Assembly: GCA_032716605.1 (NCBI GenBank)
Contig: CM064571.1
Location: 13,485,262 to 13,549,261, forward strand
Source of the DNA: Paralithodes platypus
Lineage: Eukaryota > Arthropoda > Malacostraca > Decapoda > Lithodidae
DNA: 64,000 nucleotides
Reading direction: 5' to 3'
A program made the translations under genes and the position numbers. The notes beneath the pieces are model-generated. The model had not been told where the DNA came from. It did no database searches and was given only the letters and a program-made list of their open reading frames with translations. Position 1 is the first letter of the stretch, and each line of letters begins with the position of its first letter. This document shows, in pieces, positions 1-9,118 of the stretch.

Positions 1-82
1 TCATCATTCCATAGTATGATAGGCTTTTGAAAAACAGTTACTAGGGTCTCTATATTTACGGTAACTGTCTTGCTAGCGTACT

Positions 83-145
83 GTAATGGTTAGTGCGTGG
101 AATTTCGATGTGAGTATCCTGGGTTCGAATCCTTGGAGTACCACA
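83..145 (+). repeat. tRNA-derived SINE head (fragment)
   Basis: A perfect pol III B box (GGTTCGAATCC) lies near 122-132, and an A-box-like stretch (TGGTTAGTGCGTGG) lies about 35 bases upstream. No cloverleaf with a usable anticodon arm can be drawn, so this looks like a degraded tRNA-derived SINE head rather than a tRNA gene. Two other SINE heads are present near 57.3 and 60.1 kb. Confidence 0.4.
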
Positions 146-305
146 AGTATTCATTAGTGTAATTGATTTCATTAATCAGGAGCATTAACATACTTATTTC
201 CACATAGCGATTTTGATAAGTTCTTTGACCTTTATATTGTGTCATCCCTGTTTTGGTTTGTTTATTTTGCAAATCTTACAATATAAATATAAGTTGATAG
301 GTGGA

Positions 306-400
306 ATGGTGATAATATCTATCTACCGGTATCTATCTATTGCCGGACGCCTTACTCCCCTTAATGAGAGTGGCCATACACAGAAGGCCCCCAAGCGGAC
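306..400 (-). mobile_element. LINE 3' end with GATA-type tail (fragment)
   Basis: CTAT-repeat sequence is followed by TATTGCCGGACGCC and then a GTGGCCA block. The same order occurs at 51,451-51,540, where a LINE 3' end with a (GATA)n tail is defined by target duplications. On the minus strand this is therefore a LINE 3' UTR fragment. The match is short and diverged. Confidence 0.4.
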
Positions 401-680
401 CTATTCCCTGTAAGAGAGACAACCCGAGCCAGTTTACTGAAGGACTTACAGGATTGACCACTCAATTTATGATCCGTCCGACTCCGAGGCCCTCTATGTA
501 TCTTGTTAGCACTATTTTTCTACAGTGGTGTTCGGCTAGTCCATCCACTAACCTGCCTTACACTTAGATAAGCAGTACGGATTTGTATCAGGTTTACTCC
601 CCTAGACAGGTTGCCGACCAAGGCTAACGAGTCCTATCCACCCGGTATATAATATGAATTTATTATATATTTGTTTTAGA

Positions 681-872
681 TCGGCCCTATAAGATCATGG
701 ACCTAGACAAAGTACAGCAACTGTCAGCGGAGATCAACAAGAACGGTGATTGTTGTGACTGTTCGTACGAGGGATGGCCCCGGCAGTACAGCATGACGGT
801 TTGTACTCTACAGAGTTGGAAAGTCCTCCACCTCTCTCTACGCCGGGATGAAGCCGCTTGCTGCTCTCTGGG
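681..872 (+). other. possible orphan exon (unrecognised)
   Basis: A TTTGTTTTAG acceptor-like sequence precedes a stretch with an open frame from the ATG at 697. The frame runs through a Cys-rich segment (DCCDCSYEGW), and a GG|GTAATT donor-like site follows near 872. GC content is higher than the AT-rich flanks. I do not recognise the peptide, and it may equally be part of an old transposon. There is no supporting neighbour exon. Confidence 0.15.
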
Positions 873-910
873 ATTGAGGGTAATTTATTTTATTTTATTT
901 TATTTTATTT

Positions 911-1072
911 ATATGAAGGGTGCGCCTGGAAGTGTGGTGGGCGGGCTTGTGGTGATAGGGCTTCGCTGCATGTCTGCCTGCTGAGATCGGAACCTCTCCG
1001 GGTGGTCGGGGGCAGGGGGAGTGCTGGAGGGACCTTGGTGACCCTGGTCTCTGGGTCTTCTCCTGGATGACC
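911..1072 (+). mobile_element. LINE 3' UTR fragment (RTE-like family)
   Basis: This segment, starting ATGAAGGGTGCGCCTGGAAG and ending near TCTTCTCCTGGATGACC, matches the minus strand of 18,835-18,990. There the same sequence lies directly downstream of a LINE C-terminal coding region. It is a detached 3' UTR copy preceded by a (TTTTA)n run at 884-910. No coding sequence remains. Confidence 0.75.
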
Positions 1073-1075
1073 TAC

Positions 1076-1853
1076 TATGGGTTTCAGAGGCCGTGTTACA
1101 TCGTTTTTCGGGAATAACTTCTTAACAAACAGTTGGATCAGTATGATATTTTGACACAGGTTTTTTCACACCATGCCCTAATTTTCGTCAATGTAGTGCA
1201 TTACCTAAAGTGTATAATTAAGCCACTTGTCCCTGTGTCATGAGGTTAAAGTCACACATTAATGACAGAGAAACGAACAAGGCTACCTTGGCTTACCTGT
1301 GAGAACCACCAAACCATTATTGCTCCTCCATCAAACACGGTAGTTATCACCCCCCCCCCCCAAAAAAAAAAGAAGAAGTATAGATCCTTCTCACAGTTAT
1401 TTCTCCTGTGTATTATAAAAATGTCTTAACCTATTGGCTGCGGCTATGTTTGGGCTATTTAGGGCATATTCAGGCACTCCTGAATGATAAATCAAGCATC
1501 TGCATTAAATGAACTGTATTCTGCCAATTACTAGGCGAAAATAGCTTCAAAATGAGAGCAGAACGGGCCACGTATGTGGTCTGGTTCACCCGCAGCGATG
1601 CCAGTGAAACGCGGGAAACCCGCTATTTGGTAGCACTCGCTCGCTTGGCTACACTGTTGTGAGAGAGAGAGAGAGACCCGCGCGAGAGACAGTCTACCTC
1701 AGTGAGCCGCTCGCTGCTCTGAGGGACGGAGGTGGGCCCCTCACGCTCCCGCCCACTGACACTTGATTTTTACGTTTTTTACAGGCTTTTAAAGCCTGGA
1801 AATTGCTGTAACTTGCCAGGACGTTCCAGAATGTCACCTGCAGCGAAAGGGTT
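1076..1853. other. no gene seen
   Basis: This is AT-rich sequence with a C10/A9 homopolymer pair near 1352-1370 and a GA microsatellite near 1662-1685. I see no supported ORF, RNA or structured repeat. The 1694-1888 ORF is not supported by any motif. Confidence 0.4.
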
Positions 1854-1943
1854 AACACAGTTGGTTGAATGGGGCCGAATGGATTCAAGCCACGGAAAGA
1901 GAGAAAAGGAGAGAAAGATAAAAAAAGCCAGTGACCCCCATTA
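1854..1943. mobile_element. end fragment of palindromic TTAA MITE
   Basis: The stretch with GAATGGGGCCGAATGG, ATTCAAGCCA and the AAAGAGAGAAAAGGAG purine run ends in CCCCATTAA. It matches the right arm of the elements at 33,738-34,113 and 62,504-62,884. Only one arm is present, so this is a truncated relic. Confidence 0.6.
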
Positions 1944-2449
1944 ATATAGCATGGAAAGGCAAAACATATTTATATAATTGAATAACTTTGTTTTAGTTAT
2001 TTCAATAAGTGATGTTATTTACAACCAAATACAGTACTAGCTATTATAATTTTACCCGACATTATAAAGTAATATAGAATAACTGCCTAACATAATTTAG
2101 ATACCTATATAATTATCTTCCTGATTTATAATTAAAAATATTTCTCAAGCTTTAATTAATATAAAACCATTTAATTTGTAAGTAGTTATTAGGCATTATC
2201 TGAGGTTGAAGCTGGTATACAATTAGATCATATCAGTGTTGCTTATTCAAATTTATCCTTATTGTCTTATGTCCCTTTTCAATGGAACTGATAATAGATG
2301 CTAAGGTTTATTTGTTATTCATTACAATCTCCAGCACTCAATTGAAGTTGTTTCTGAAAGAGTATGTTATTATGAGTGTGTGAGCGTATAACTGTATGTG
2401 TGTGTGTGTGTATGCACTGTATTATGTGCGTATAAACGTGAGGGTGAAT
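1944..2449. other. AT-rich spacer, nothing recognised
   Basis: The sequence is strongly AT-rich with a short TG microsatellite near 2396-2412. No coding, RNA or mobile-element signature is visible. Confidence 0.4.
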
Positions 2450-2464
2450 GCTAGACTACTCGGC

Positions 2465-2960
2465 CCACGGGACAGCTCGGCTCGGACAGCTCGGCCCACG
2501 GCGAGACAGCTCGGCCCAGTAAAACCGAGACAGCTCGGCCCAGTGTTAATTGCGAGACAACTCTGCCTTTCACAACCCTTATTTGCTTCGACAACATAAA
2601 AACGATATAGATGGCTATAGATGGCTATATTGATAATTTTGGAATCACTATGTCCCTATCTATTTATGTATCTATCTTTTCGTTTCATCAAACAAGTGAC
2701 AATTCATTAACTTTTATTTCTCGTATTGATAATTTTGGAGGAATCACTATGTCCCTACCTAACCTAACCTTACCTTACCTAACCTTACCTTACCTAACCT
2801 AACCTTACCTAACCTAACCTAACCTAACCATAGCATAACATGGGGCCGAGCTGTCTCAAATAATGGGCCGAGCTGTCTCGCCGTCGTGGCCGAGTTGTCC
2901 AAAAGTGGGCCGAGCTGTCCGAGCCGAGTTGTCCCATGGGCCGAGTCGTCCAGTCACCGT
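2465..2960. repeat. compound inverted repeat of AGCTCGGCCCA motifs
   Basis: The left cluster (about 2465-2560) carries three spaced copies of CAGCTCGGCCCA plus related GAGACA steps. The right cluster (about 2841-2953) carries four or five copies of the complement TGGGCCGAGCTGTC. The arms can pair around a core of about 280 bp. The core holds two direct copies of an ATTGATAATTTTGGA block (2629 and 2727) and a CCTAA/CCTTA run. It may be a fold-back element or two inverted minisatellites. Confidence 0.6.
2754..2828. repeat. interstitial CCTAA/CCTTA pentamer run
   Basis: About 15 pentamers alternate between CCTAA and CCTTA. CCTAA is the complement of TTAGG, the usual arthropod telomere unit. The run is imperfect and lies within the core of the inverted repeat, so it is interstitial and not a chromosome end. 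Confidence 0.8.
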
Positions 2961-3301
2961 GAGGGTTCGTGTGGTTACTAAGCGAGAATATAGTTAAGTC
3001 TGTCCACAAAATCTCTCTCTCTCTCTCTTACCACAAATACACTAATACAAGAAATATTTCCACCACACTTTCATATAATCATACACAACCAATTATTACA
3101 CATATACAGTAGGTCTGCTGGCTTCTTAAACAAACCGTAATAAACGTAAGAGCGGTATGGTACAGACGAGGATGGGTACGGAACAATCCTACCCTATGAT
3201 CTGCTGTTGGTATCTCGGCCCGGACGGCCCCGACAGGAACGTCCTCACCAACGTGTTACCCAGGAGGACCACACCAATGTAATAGTAATAATAATAATAA
3301 T

Positions 3302-3520
3302 AATCTATCTATCTATTTACTCAGGCCCAATCCCCACGTTTCCTATTGTTTAATAATAATAATAATTATAATAATAATGATAATCTATCTATCTATCTAT
3401 CTATCTGTCTTTCTAAATACTCAGGTCCGATCCCACTTTCCTTTTTTTTTTTTGGGGGGGGGGGGGGGCTCAAGACAGAGCCCGAATTGGGATAACATAA
3501 CAGAAAACAATGAACTTAAT
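3302..3520 (-). mobile_element. LINE 3' tails (two overlapping copies)
   Basis: Two copies of CTAT repeats are each followed by TACTCAGG(C/T)CC(A/G)ATCCC, at 3302-3345 and 3382-3440. The second leads into GGCTCAAGACAGAGC after a T11G15 homopolymer. The same order is found at 18,688-18,760, the 3' end of the RTE-like LINE. These are minus-strand 3' ends, probably two truncated insertions. Confidence 0.5.
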
Positions 3521-3774
3521 CCACAAAAAGACGACCAGACCATCACCTCGTAGGGTAGTTTATCGCAGGAGATTTATTCCCTGGTGACGGTGTAGAGTCA
3601 GTCTATCGCCGGACTGGTTGAGGATTTCCCCAGAAGACGATCCCTCCAGCCTAACCCTCCCCCGCTGCACACCAGGGGGAGCCTCCACCTCTATGTGCTG
3701 TAATGTAAACAAAGTAAGATAAAGAGCTGTGCTATCATAATCTGTAGGGGGTTACACAAGGCGTAAACTGTTAA

Positions 3775-3952
3775 GGGGGATAGACATATTTATTTGCTCA
3801 TTTATATATCTCTTTTTTTGTTTGTTTCCTCCCTAGACCTACATCAAGCTTAAAAAAAACATCTGCCCAAGACCCTCTTTCAAGATATGTTTGTACATTT
3901 TTCTATAGAAATATTACCTGGCCGAAAGCCGGTTCCTCTAAATTACAACACT
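3775..3952. mobile_element. TTAA MITE, left half
   Basis: TTAA (3771-3774) is followed by GGGGGATAG, then the family's internal blocks: TTTCCTCCCTAGACCT, CATCAAGCTTAA and GGCCGAAAGCCGG. The element breaks off at about 3950, where the 60-bp array starts. Full copies at 7899-8264 and 61,833-62,198 show what is missing. Confidence 0.65.
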
Positions 3953-3954
3953 TT

Positions 3955-6900
3955 GACTATATACAGTAGGTCCAAGCCACACCCACTGTTCAGGGGAGAT
4001 GGACCCCCCCCCCCCCCCCCCCCTTCTATATATACAGTAGGTCCAAGCCACACCCACTGTTCAGGAGAGATGGACCCCCCCCCCCCACACTTCTATATAT
4101 AGGTCCAAGCCACACCCACTGTTCAGGAGAGATGGACCCCCCCCCCCCCACACTTCTATATATACAGTAGGTCCAAGCCACACCCACTGTTCAGGGGAGA
4201 TGGACCCCCCCACCCCTCTTCTATATATTGGTCCAAGCCACACCCACTGTTCAGGGGAGATGGACCCCCCCCCCCCTCTTCTATATATACAGTAGGTCCA
4301 AGCCACACCCACTGTTCAGGGGAGATGGACCCCCCCCCCCCCCCTTCTATATATACAGTAGGTCCAAGCCACACCCACTGTTCAGGGGAGATGGACCCCA
4401 CCCCCCTTCTATATATACAGTAGGTCCAAGCCACACCCACTGTTCAGGAGAGATGGACCCCCCCCCCCCCACACTTCTATATATAGGTCCAAGCCACACC
4501 CACTGTTCAGGAGAGATGACCCCCCCCCCCCCCCCCTTCTATATATACAGTAGGTCCAAGCCACACCCACTGTTCAGGAGAGATGGACCCCCCCCCCCCC
4601 CCCCCCCCCTTCTATATATACAGTAGGTCCAAGCCACACCCACTGTTCACGGGAGATGGACCCCCCCCCACCCCCTTCTATATATACAGTAGGTCCAAGC
4701 CACACCCACTGTTCAGGAGAGATGGGCCCCCCCCCCCCCTTCTATATACAGTAGGTCCAAGCCACACCCACTGTTCAGGAGAGATGGACCCCCCCCCGCA
4801 CTTCTATATATACAGTAGGTCCAAGCCACACCCACTGTTCAGGGGAGATAGACCCCCCCCCCCCACACTTCTATATACAGTAGGTCCAAGCCACACCCAC
4901 TGTTCAGGGGAGATAGACCCCCCCCCCCCTTCTATATATACAGTAGGTCCAAGCCACACCCACTGTTCAGGAGAGATGGACCCCCCCCCCCCCCTTCTAT
5001 ATATACAGTAGGTCCAAGCCACACCCACTGTTCAGGGGAGATGGACCCCCCCCCCCTTCTATATATACAGTAGGTCCAAGCCACACCCACTGTTCAGGGG
5101 AGATGGACCCCCCCCCCCCCCCCCCTTCTATATATACAGTAGGTCCAAGCCACACCCACTGTTCAGGGGAGATGGACCCCCCCCCCCTCTTCTATATATA
5201 GGTCCAAGCCACACCCACTGTTCAGGGGAGATGGACCCCTCCCCCCTCTTCTATATATAGGTCCAAGCCACACCCACTGTTCAGGGAGATGGACCCCCCC
5301 TCTCCCCCCTTCTATATATACAGTAGGTCCAAGCCACACCCACTGTTCAGGGGAGATGGACCCCACCCCCCCTTCTATATATACAGTAGGTCCAAGCCAC
5401 ACCCACTGTTCAGGGGAGATGGACCCCCCCCCCCCCTTCTATATATACAGTAGGTCCAAGCCACACCCACTGTTCAGGGGAGATGGACCCCCCCCCCCCC
5501 CTTCTATATATACAGTAGGTCCAAGCCACACCCACTGTTCAGGGGAGATGGGCCCCCCCCCCCCCCCCTCTATAAACAGTAGGTCCAAGCCACACCCACT
5601 GTTCAGGGGAGATGGACCCCCCCCCCCCCTTCTATATATACAGTAGGTCCAAGCCACACCCACTGTTCAGGGGAGATGGACCCCCCCCCCCCCCTTCTAT
5701 ATATACAGTAGGTCCAAGCCACACCCACTGTTCAGGGGAGATGGACCCCCCCCCCCCCCTTCTATATATACAGTAGGTCCAAGCCACACCCACTGTTCAG
5801 GGGAGATGGACCCCCCCTTCTATATATACAGTAGGTCCAAGCCACACCCACTGTTCAGGAGAGATGGACCCCCCCCCCCCCCTTCTATATATACAGTAGG
5901 TCCAAGCCACACCCACTGTTCAGGGGAGATGGACCCCCCCCCCCCCCCTTCTATATATACAGTAGGTCCAAGCCACACCCACTGTTCAGGGGAGATGGGC
6001 TCCCCCCACCTTATATATATACAGTAGGTCCAAGCCACACCCACTGTTCAGGGGAGATGGACCCCCCCCCCCCCTTCTATATATACAGTAGGTCCAAGCC
6101 ACACCCACTGTTCAGGGGAGATGGACCCCCCCCCCCCCCTCTTCTATATATACAGTAGGTCCAAGCCACACCCACTGTTCAGGGGAGATGGACCCCCCCC
6201 CCCCCTTCTATATATACAGTAGGTCCAAGCCACACCCACTGTTCAGGGGAGATGGACCCCCCCCCCCCTTCTATATATACAGTAGGTCCAAGCCACACCC
6301 ACTGTTCAGGGGAGATGGACCCCCCCCCCCCCTTCTATATATACAGTAGGTCCAAGCCACACCCACTGTTCAGGGGAGATGGACCCCCCCTCCCCCCTCT
6401 TCTATATATACTATATTATACAGTAGGTCCAAGCCACACCCACTGTTCAGGAGAGATGGACCCCCCCCCCCCACACTTCTATATATACAGTAGGTCCAAG
6501 CCCACACCCACTGTTCAGGAGAGATGGACCCCCCCCCCCCCCCCCCCTTCTATATATACAGTAGGTCCAAGCCACACCACTGTTTCAGGGGAGATGGACC
6601 CCCCCCCCCCCCTTCTATATATACAGTAGGTCCAAGCCACACCCACTGTTCAGGGAGATAGACCCCCCCCCCCCCCCCCTTCTATATATACAGTAGGTCC
6701 AAGCCACACCCACTGTTCAGGGGAGATAGACCCCCCCCCCCCCCTTCTATATATACAGTAGGTCCAAGCCACACCCACTGTTCAGGGGAGATCGACCCCC
6801 CCCCCCCCCCTTCTATATATACAGTAGGTCCAAGCCACACCCACTGTTAAGGGGAGATAGACCCCCCCCCCCCTTCTATATATACAGTAGGTCCAAGCCA

Positions 6901-7063
6901 CACCCACTGTTCAGGGGAGATCGACCCCCCCCCCCCCCCTTCTATATATACAGTAGGTCCAAGCCACACCCACTGTTCAGGGGAGATGGGCCCCCCCCCC
7001 CCTCCTCTATATAGATCCAAGCCACACCCACTGTTCAGGGGAGATGGACCCCCCCCCCTTCTT
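3955..7063. repeat. about 50-copy C-rich minisatellite, unit about 60 bp
   Basis: The unit is a TCTATATATACAGTAGG block, a CCAAGCCACACCCACTGTTC block, GGGGAGATGGA and then a poly-C tract of 7 to about 20 bases. Poly-C length is the main variable. Other variants are loss of the ACAG step, GGGG to GAGA, and TGGACC to TAGACC or TCGACC. Long ORFs on both strands are by-products of the repeat. The array sits between two halves of TTAA MITEs. Confidence 0.97.
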
Positions 7064-7065
7064 CC

Positions 7066-7345
7066 TCGTGTTTAGTGCCATTAGTTTTCAGATTTTATGA
7101 CGGTCGGCTCATTAGATTGTCGATTTTAAGACCTTTCGCCCCATTTCTTTGTCAATATTAAGACCATTCGTGCTATTTCGGTGTCGATATTTTTCCTGGC
7201 GAACGATAAGTGAGCCTGTAATTTTGGAAGAATCAGCCTTCGGCCGGGACATTTTTGTACCGAAAAATTTACAAATTAATCTAGAAGGGGGATCTAATGG
7301 ATGTTTTTTCAGCTTGATGGAGGGCAAGGGAGGAAAATAATACAA
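7066..7345. mobile_element. TTAA MITE, partial (opposite orientation)
   Basis: This carries the family landmarks in the order seen at 7899-8264: GTTTAGTGCCATTAG, CCTGGCGAACGATAAG, CCTTCGGCCGGGACATTTT, GATGGAGGGCAAGGGAGG. Both ends are replaced by minisatellites (3955-7063 and 7381-7728), so no terminal TTAA remains. Confidence 0.65.
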
Positions 7346-7380
7346 TAATAAAAAAGATACATAAATGATCAAATAAATAC

Positions 7381-7728
7381 GCATATAAATATATAAATAA
7401 CGTATATACACACTATATAAACTGTTCCCAATGTAATACTCATATAAATATATAAATAACGTATATACACACAATATAAACTGTTCCCAATGTAATACGC
7501 ATATAAATATATAAATAACGTATATACACAGTATATAAACTGTTCCCAATGTAATACGCATATAAATATATAAATAACGTATATACACACTATATAAACT
7601 GTTCCCAATGTAATACGCATATAAATATATAAATAACGTATATACACACTATATAAACTGTTCCCAATGTAATACACATATAAATATATAAATAACGTAT
7701 ATACACACTATATAAACTGTTCCCAATG
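7381..7728. repeat. 59-bp minisatellite, about 6 copies
   Basis: The AT-rich unit contains GCATATAAATATATAAATAA, CGTATATACACACTATATAA and ACTGTTCCCAATGTAATA. Copies are nearly identical (GCAT/TCAT/ACAT and ACTATA/ACAATA/AGTATA variants). The array starts about 35 bp after the MITE relic at 7066-7345. Minus-strand ORFs across it are repeat artefacts. Confidence 0.95.
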
Positions 7729-7898
7729 CCACCACCTTTATTCAGTGTCATTTAGAATTTAGAACTCGCAAACAGAACAAACAAGCCTACCAAATGTACA
7801 GTTGGCCACATAAGTTCTGTTCCTCTCCATGATCATATACATAGACATGTTAAGCGCAGGATTGAATTACCAGTGTAGTTTTGTTGTGCAATGGTTAA

Positions 7899-8264
7899 GG
7901 GGGGATGGGCCGGTTTTCTGGACCACTTTCTCCCTAATGTTTAGCCTTATTAGTTTTCAGATGTTAAGATGTTTGTTCCATTAGTTGGTCGATTTTAAGA
8001 CCTTTTGCCACATTTCTTCGTCAATATTTAGACCTTTCGTGCTACTTAGGTGTCGATTTTTTCCCTGGCGAACAATAGTGAGCCAGTAATGTTGGAAGAA
8101 CCGGCCTTCGGCCGGGAAAATTTTCTACCGAAAAATGTATCAATAAATCTAGAAGGGGGATCTAATGGACGGTTTTATTTTTTTAATTTGATGGAGGTCT
8201 AGGGAGGAAACTAGAAAAATAATGAATACATGCACAAATCGGCCAATAAGTGAACCATCCCCCC
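7899..8264. mobile_element. TTAA-flanked MITE, full copy (366 bp)
   Basis: The element is flanked by TTAA at 7895-7898 and 8265-8268, with perfect 10-bp terminal inverted repeats GGGGGGATGG/CCATCCCCCC. There is no coding capacity. The interior carries the family blocks CCTGGCGAACAATAG and GGCCTTCGGCCGGG. The TTAA duplication is characteristic of piggyBac-type transposition, so a non-autonomous piggyBac-like origin is inferred. Short inverted copies of an ACAGAACTTATAAGGCC-type sequence flank it (about 7793-7824 and 8358-8388). Confidence 0.85.
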
Positions 8265-8340
8265 TTAACTCATTTGATTAGTCAACCGATAAATTAAAAG
8301 AACCCACACTCGCAATTCATTCATACTAATTTACTTTCAT

Positions 8341-9117
8341 ACATAACATCACGACGAGGAACAGAACTTATAAGGCCAACTGTACATATTAGTAACGTAG
8401 TGAGGTGTAGCGGAGGTGTGGCGGAGTGGTCATGCCACTGCATACATAACATCACGAGGAACAGAACTTATAAGGCCAACTGTACATATTAGTAACGTAG
8501 TGAGGTGTAGCGGAGGTGTGGTGGCGGAGGTTGGTGGAGTGGTCATGCCACTGCATACATAACATCACGAGGAACAGAACTTATAAGGCCAACTGTACAT
8601 ATTAGTAACGTAGTGAGGTGTAGCGGAGGTGTGGTGGAGTGGTCATGCCACTGCATACATAACATCACGACGAGGAACAGAACTTATAAGGCCAACTGTA
8701 CATATTAGTAACGTAGTGAGGTGTAGCGGAGGTGTGGTGGAGTGGTCATGCCACTGCATACATAACATCACGACGAGGAACAGAACTTATAAGGCCAACT
8801 GTACATATTAGTAACGTAGTGAGGTGTAGCGGAGGTGTGGTGGAGTGGTCATGCCACTGCATACATAACATCACGACGAGGAACAGAACTTATAAGGCCA
8901 ACTGTACATATTAGTAACGTAGTGAGGTGTAGCGGAGGTGTGGTGGAGTGGTCATGCCACTGCATACATAACATCACGACGAGGAACAGAACTTATAAGG
9001 CCAACTGTACATATTAGTAACGTAGTGAGGTGTAGCGGAGGTGTGGTGGAGTGGTCATGCCACTGCATACATAACATCACGAGGAACAGAACTTATAAGG
9101 CCAACTGTACATATTAG
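8341..9117. repeat. 103-bp minisatellite, about 7.5 copies
   Basis: The unit starts ACATAACATCACGACGAGGA and ends AGTGGTCATGCCACTGCAT. Copies 3 to 7 are almost identical; the first ones carry a GACGA deletion and an insertion of GGCGGAGGTT. The second half, GGAGGTGTGGTGGAGTGGTC, matches the A-box region of the tRNA-SINE head on the minus strand at 60,123-60,192. Repeated 60-residue ORFs here are artefacts of the repeat. Confidence 0.95.
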
Positions 9118-9118
9118 T

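Noticed and set aside
83..145. tRNA gene
   Set aside because: A B box is present, but no cloverleaf or anticodon arm could be drawn; it is more likely a SINE head. The same applies to 57,165-57,390 and 60,123-60,192.
3887..6629. Pro-rich and Gly-rich ORFs on both strands
   Set aside because: All lie in the poly-C minisatellite; frames change with C-tract length and the same peptide recurs in several frames.
7112..7677. Tyr/Ile-rich minus-strand ORFs with apparent membrane segments
   Set aside because: They are translations of the 59-bp AT-rich array and the MITE beside it.
8341..9117. CRISPR-like regular repeats
   Set aside because: Units are contiguous tandem copies without unique spacers, in a eukaryotic sequence; it is a minisatellite.
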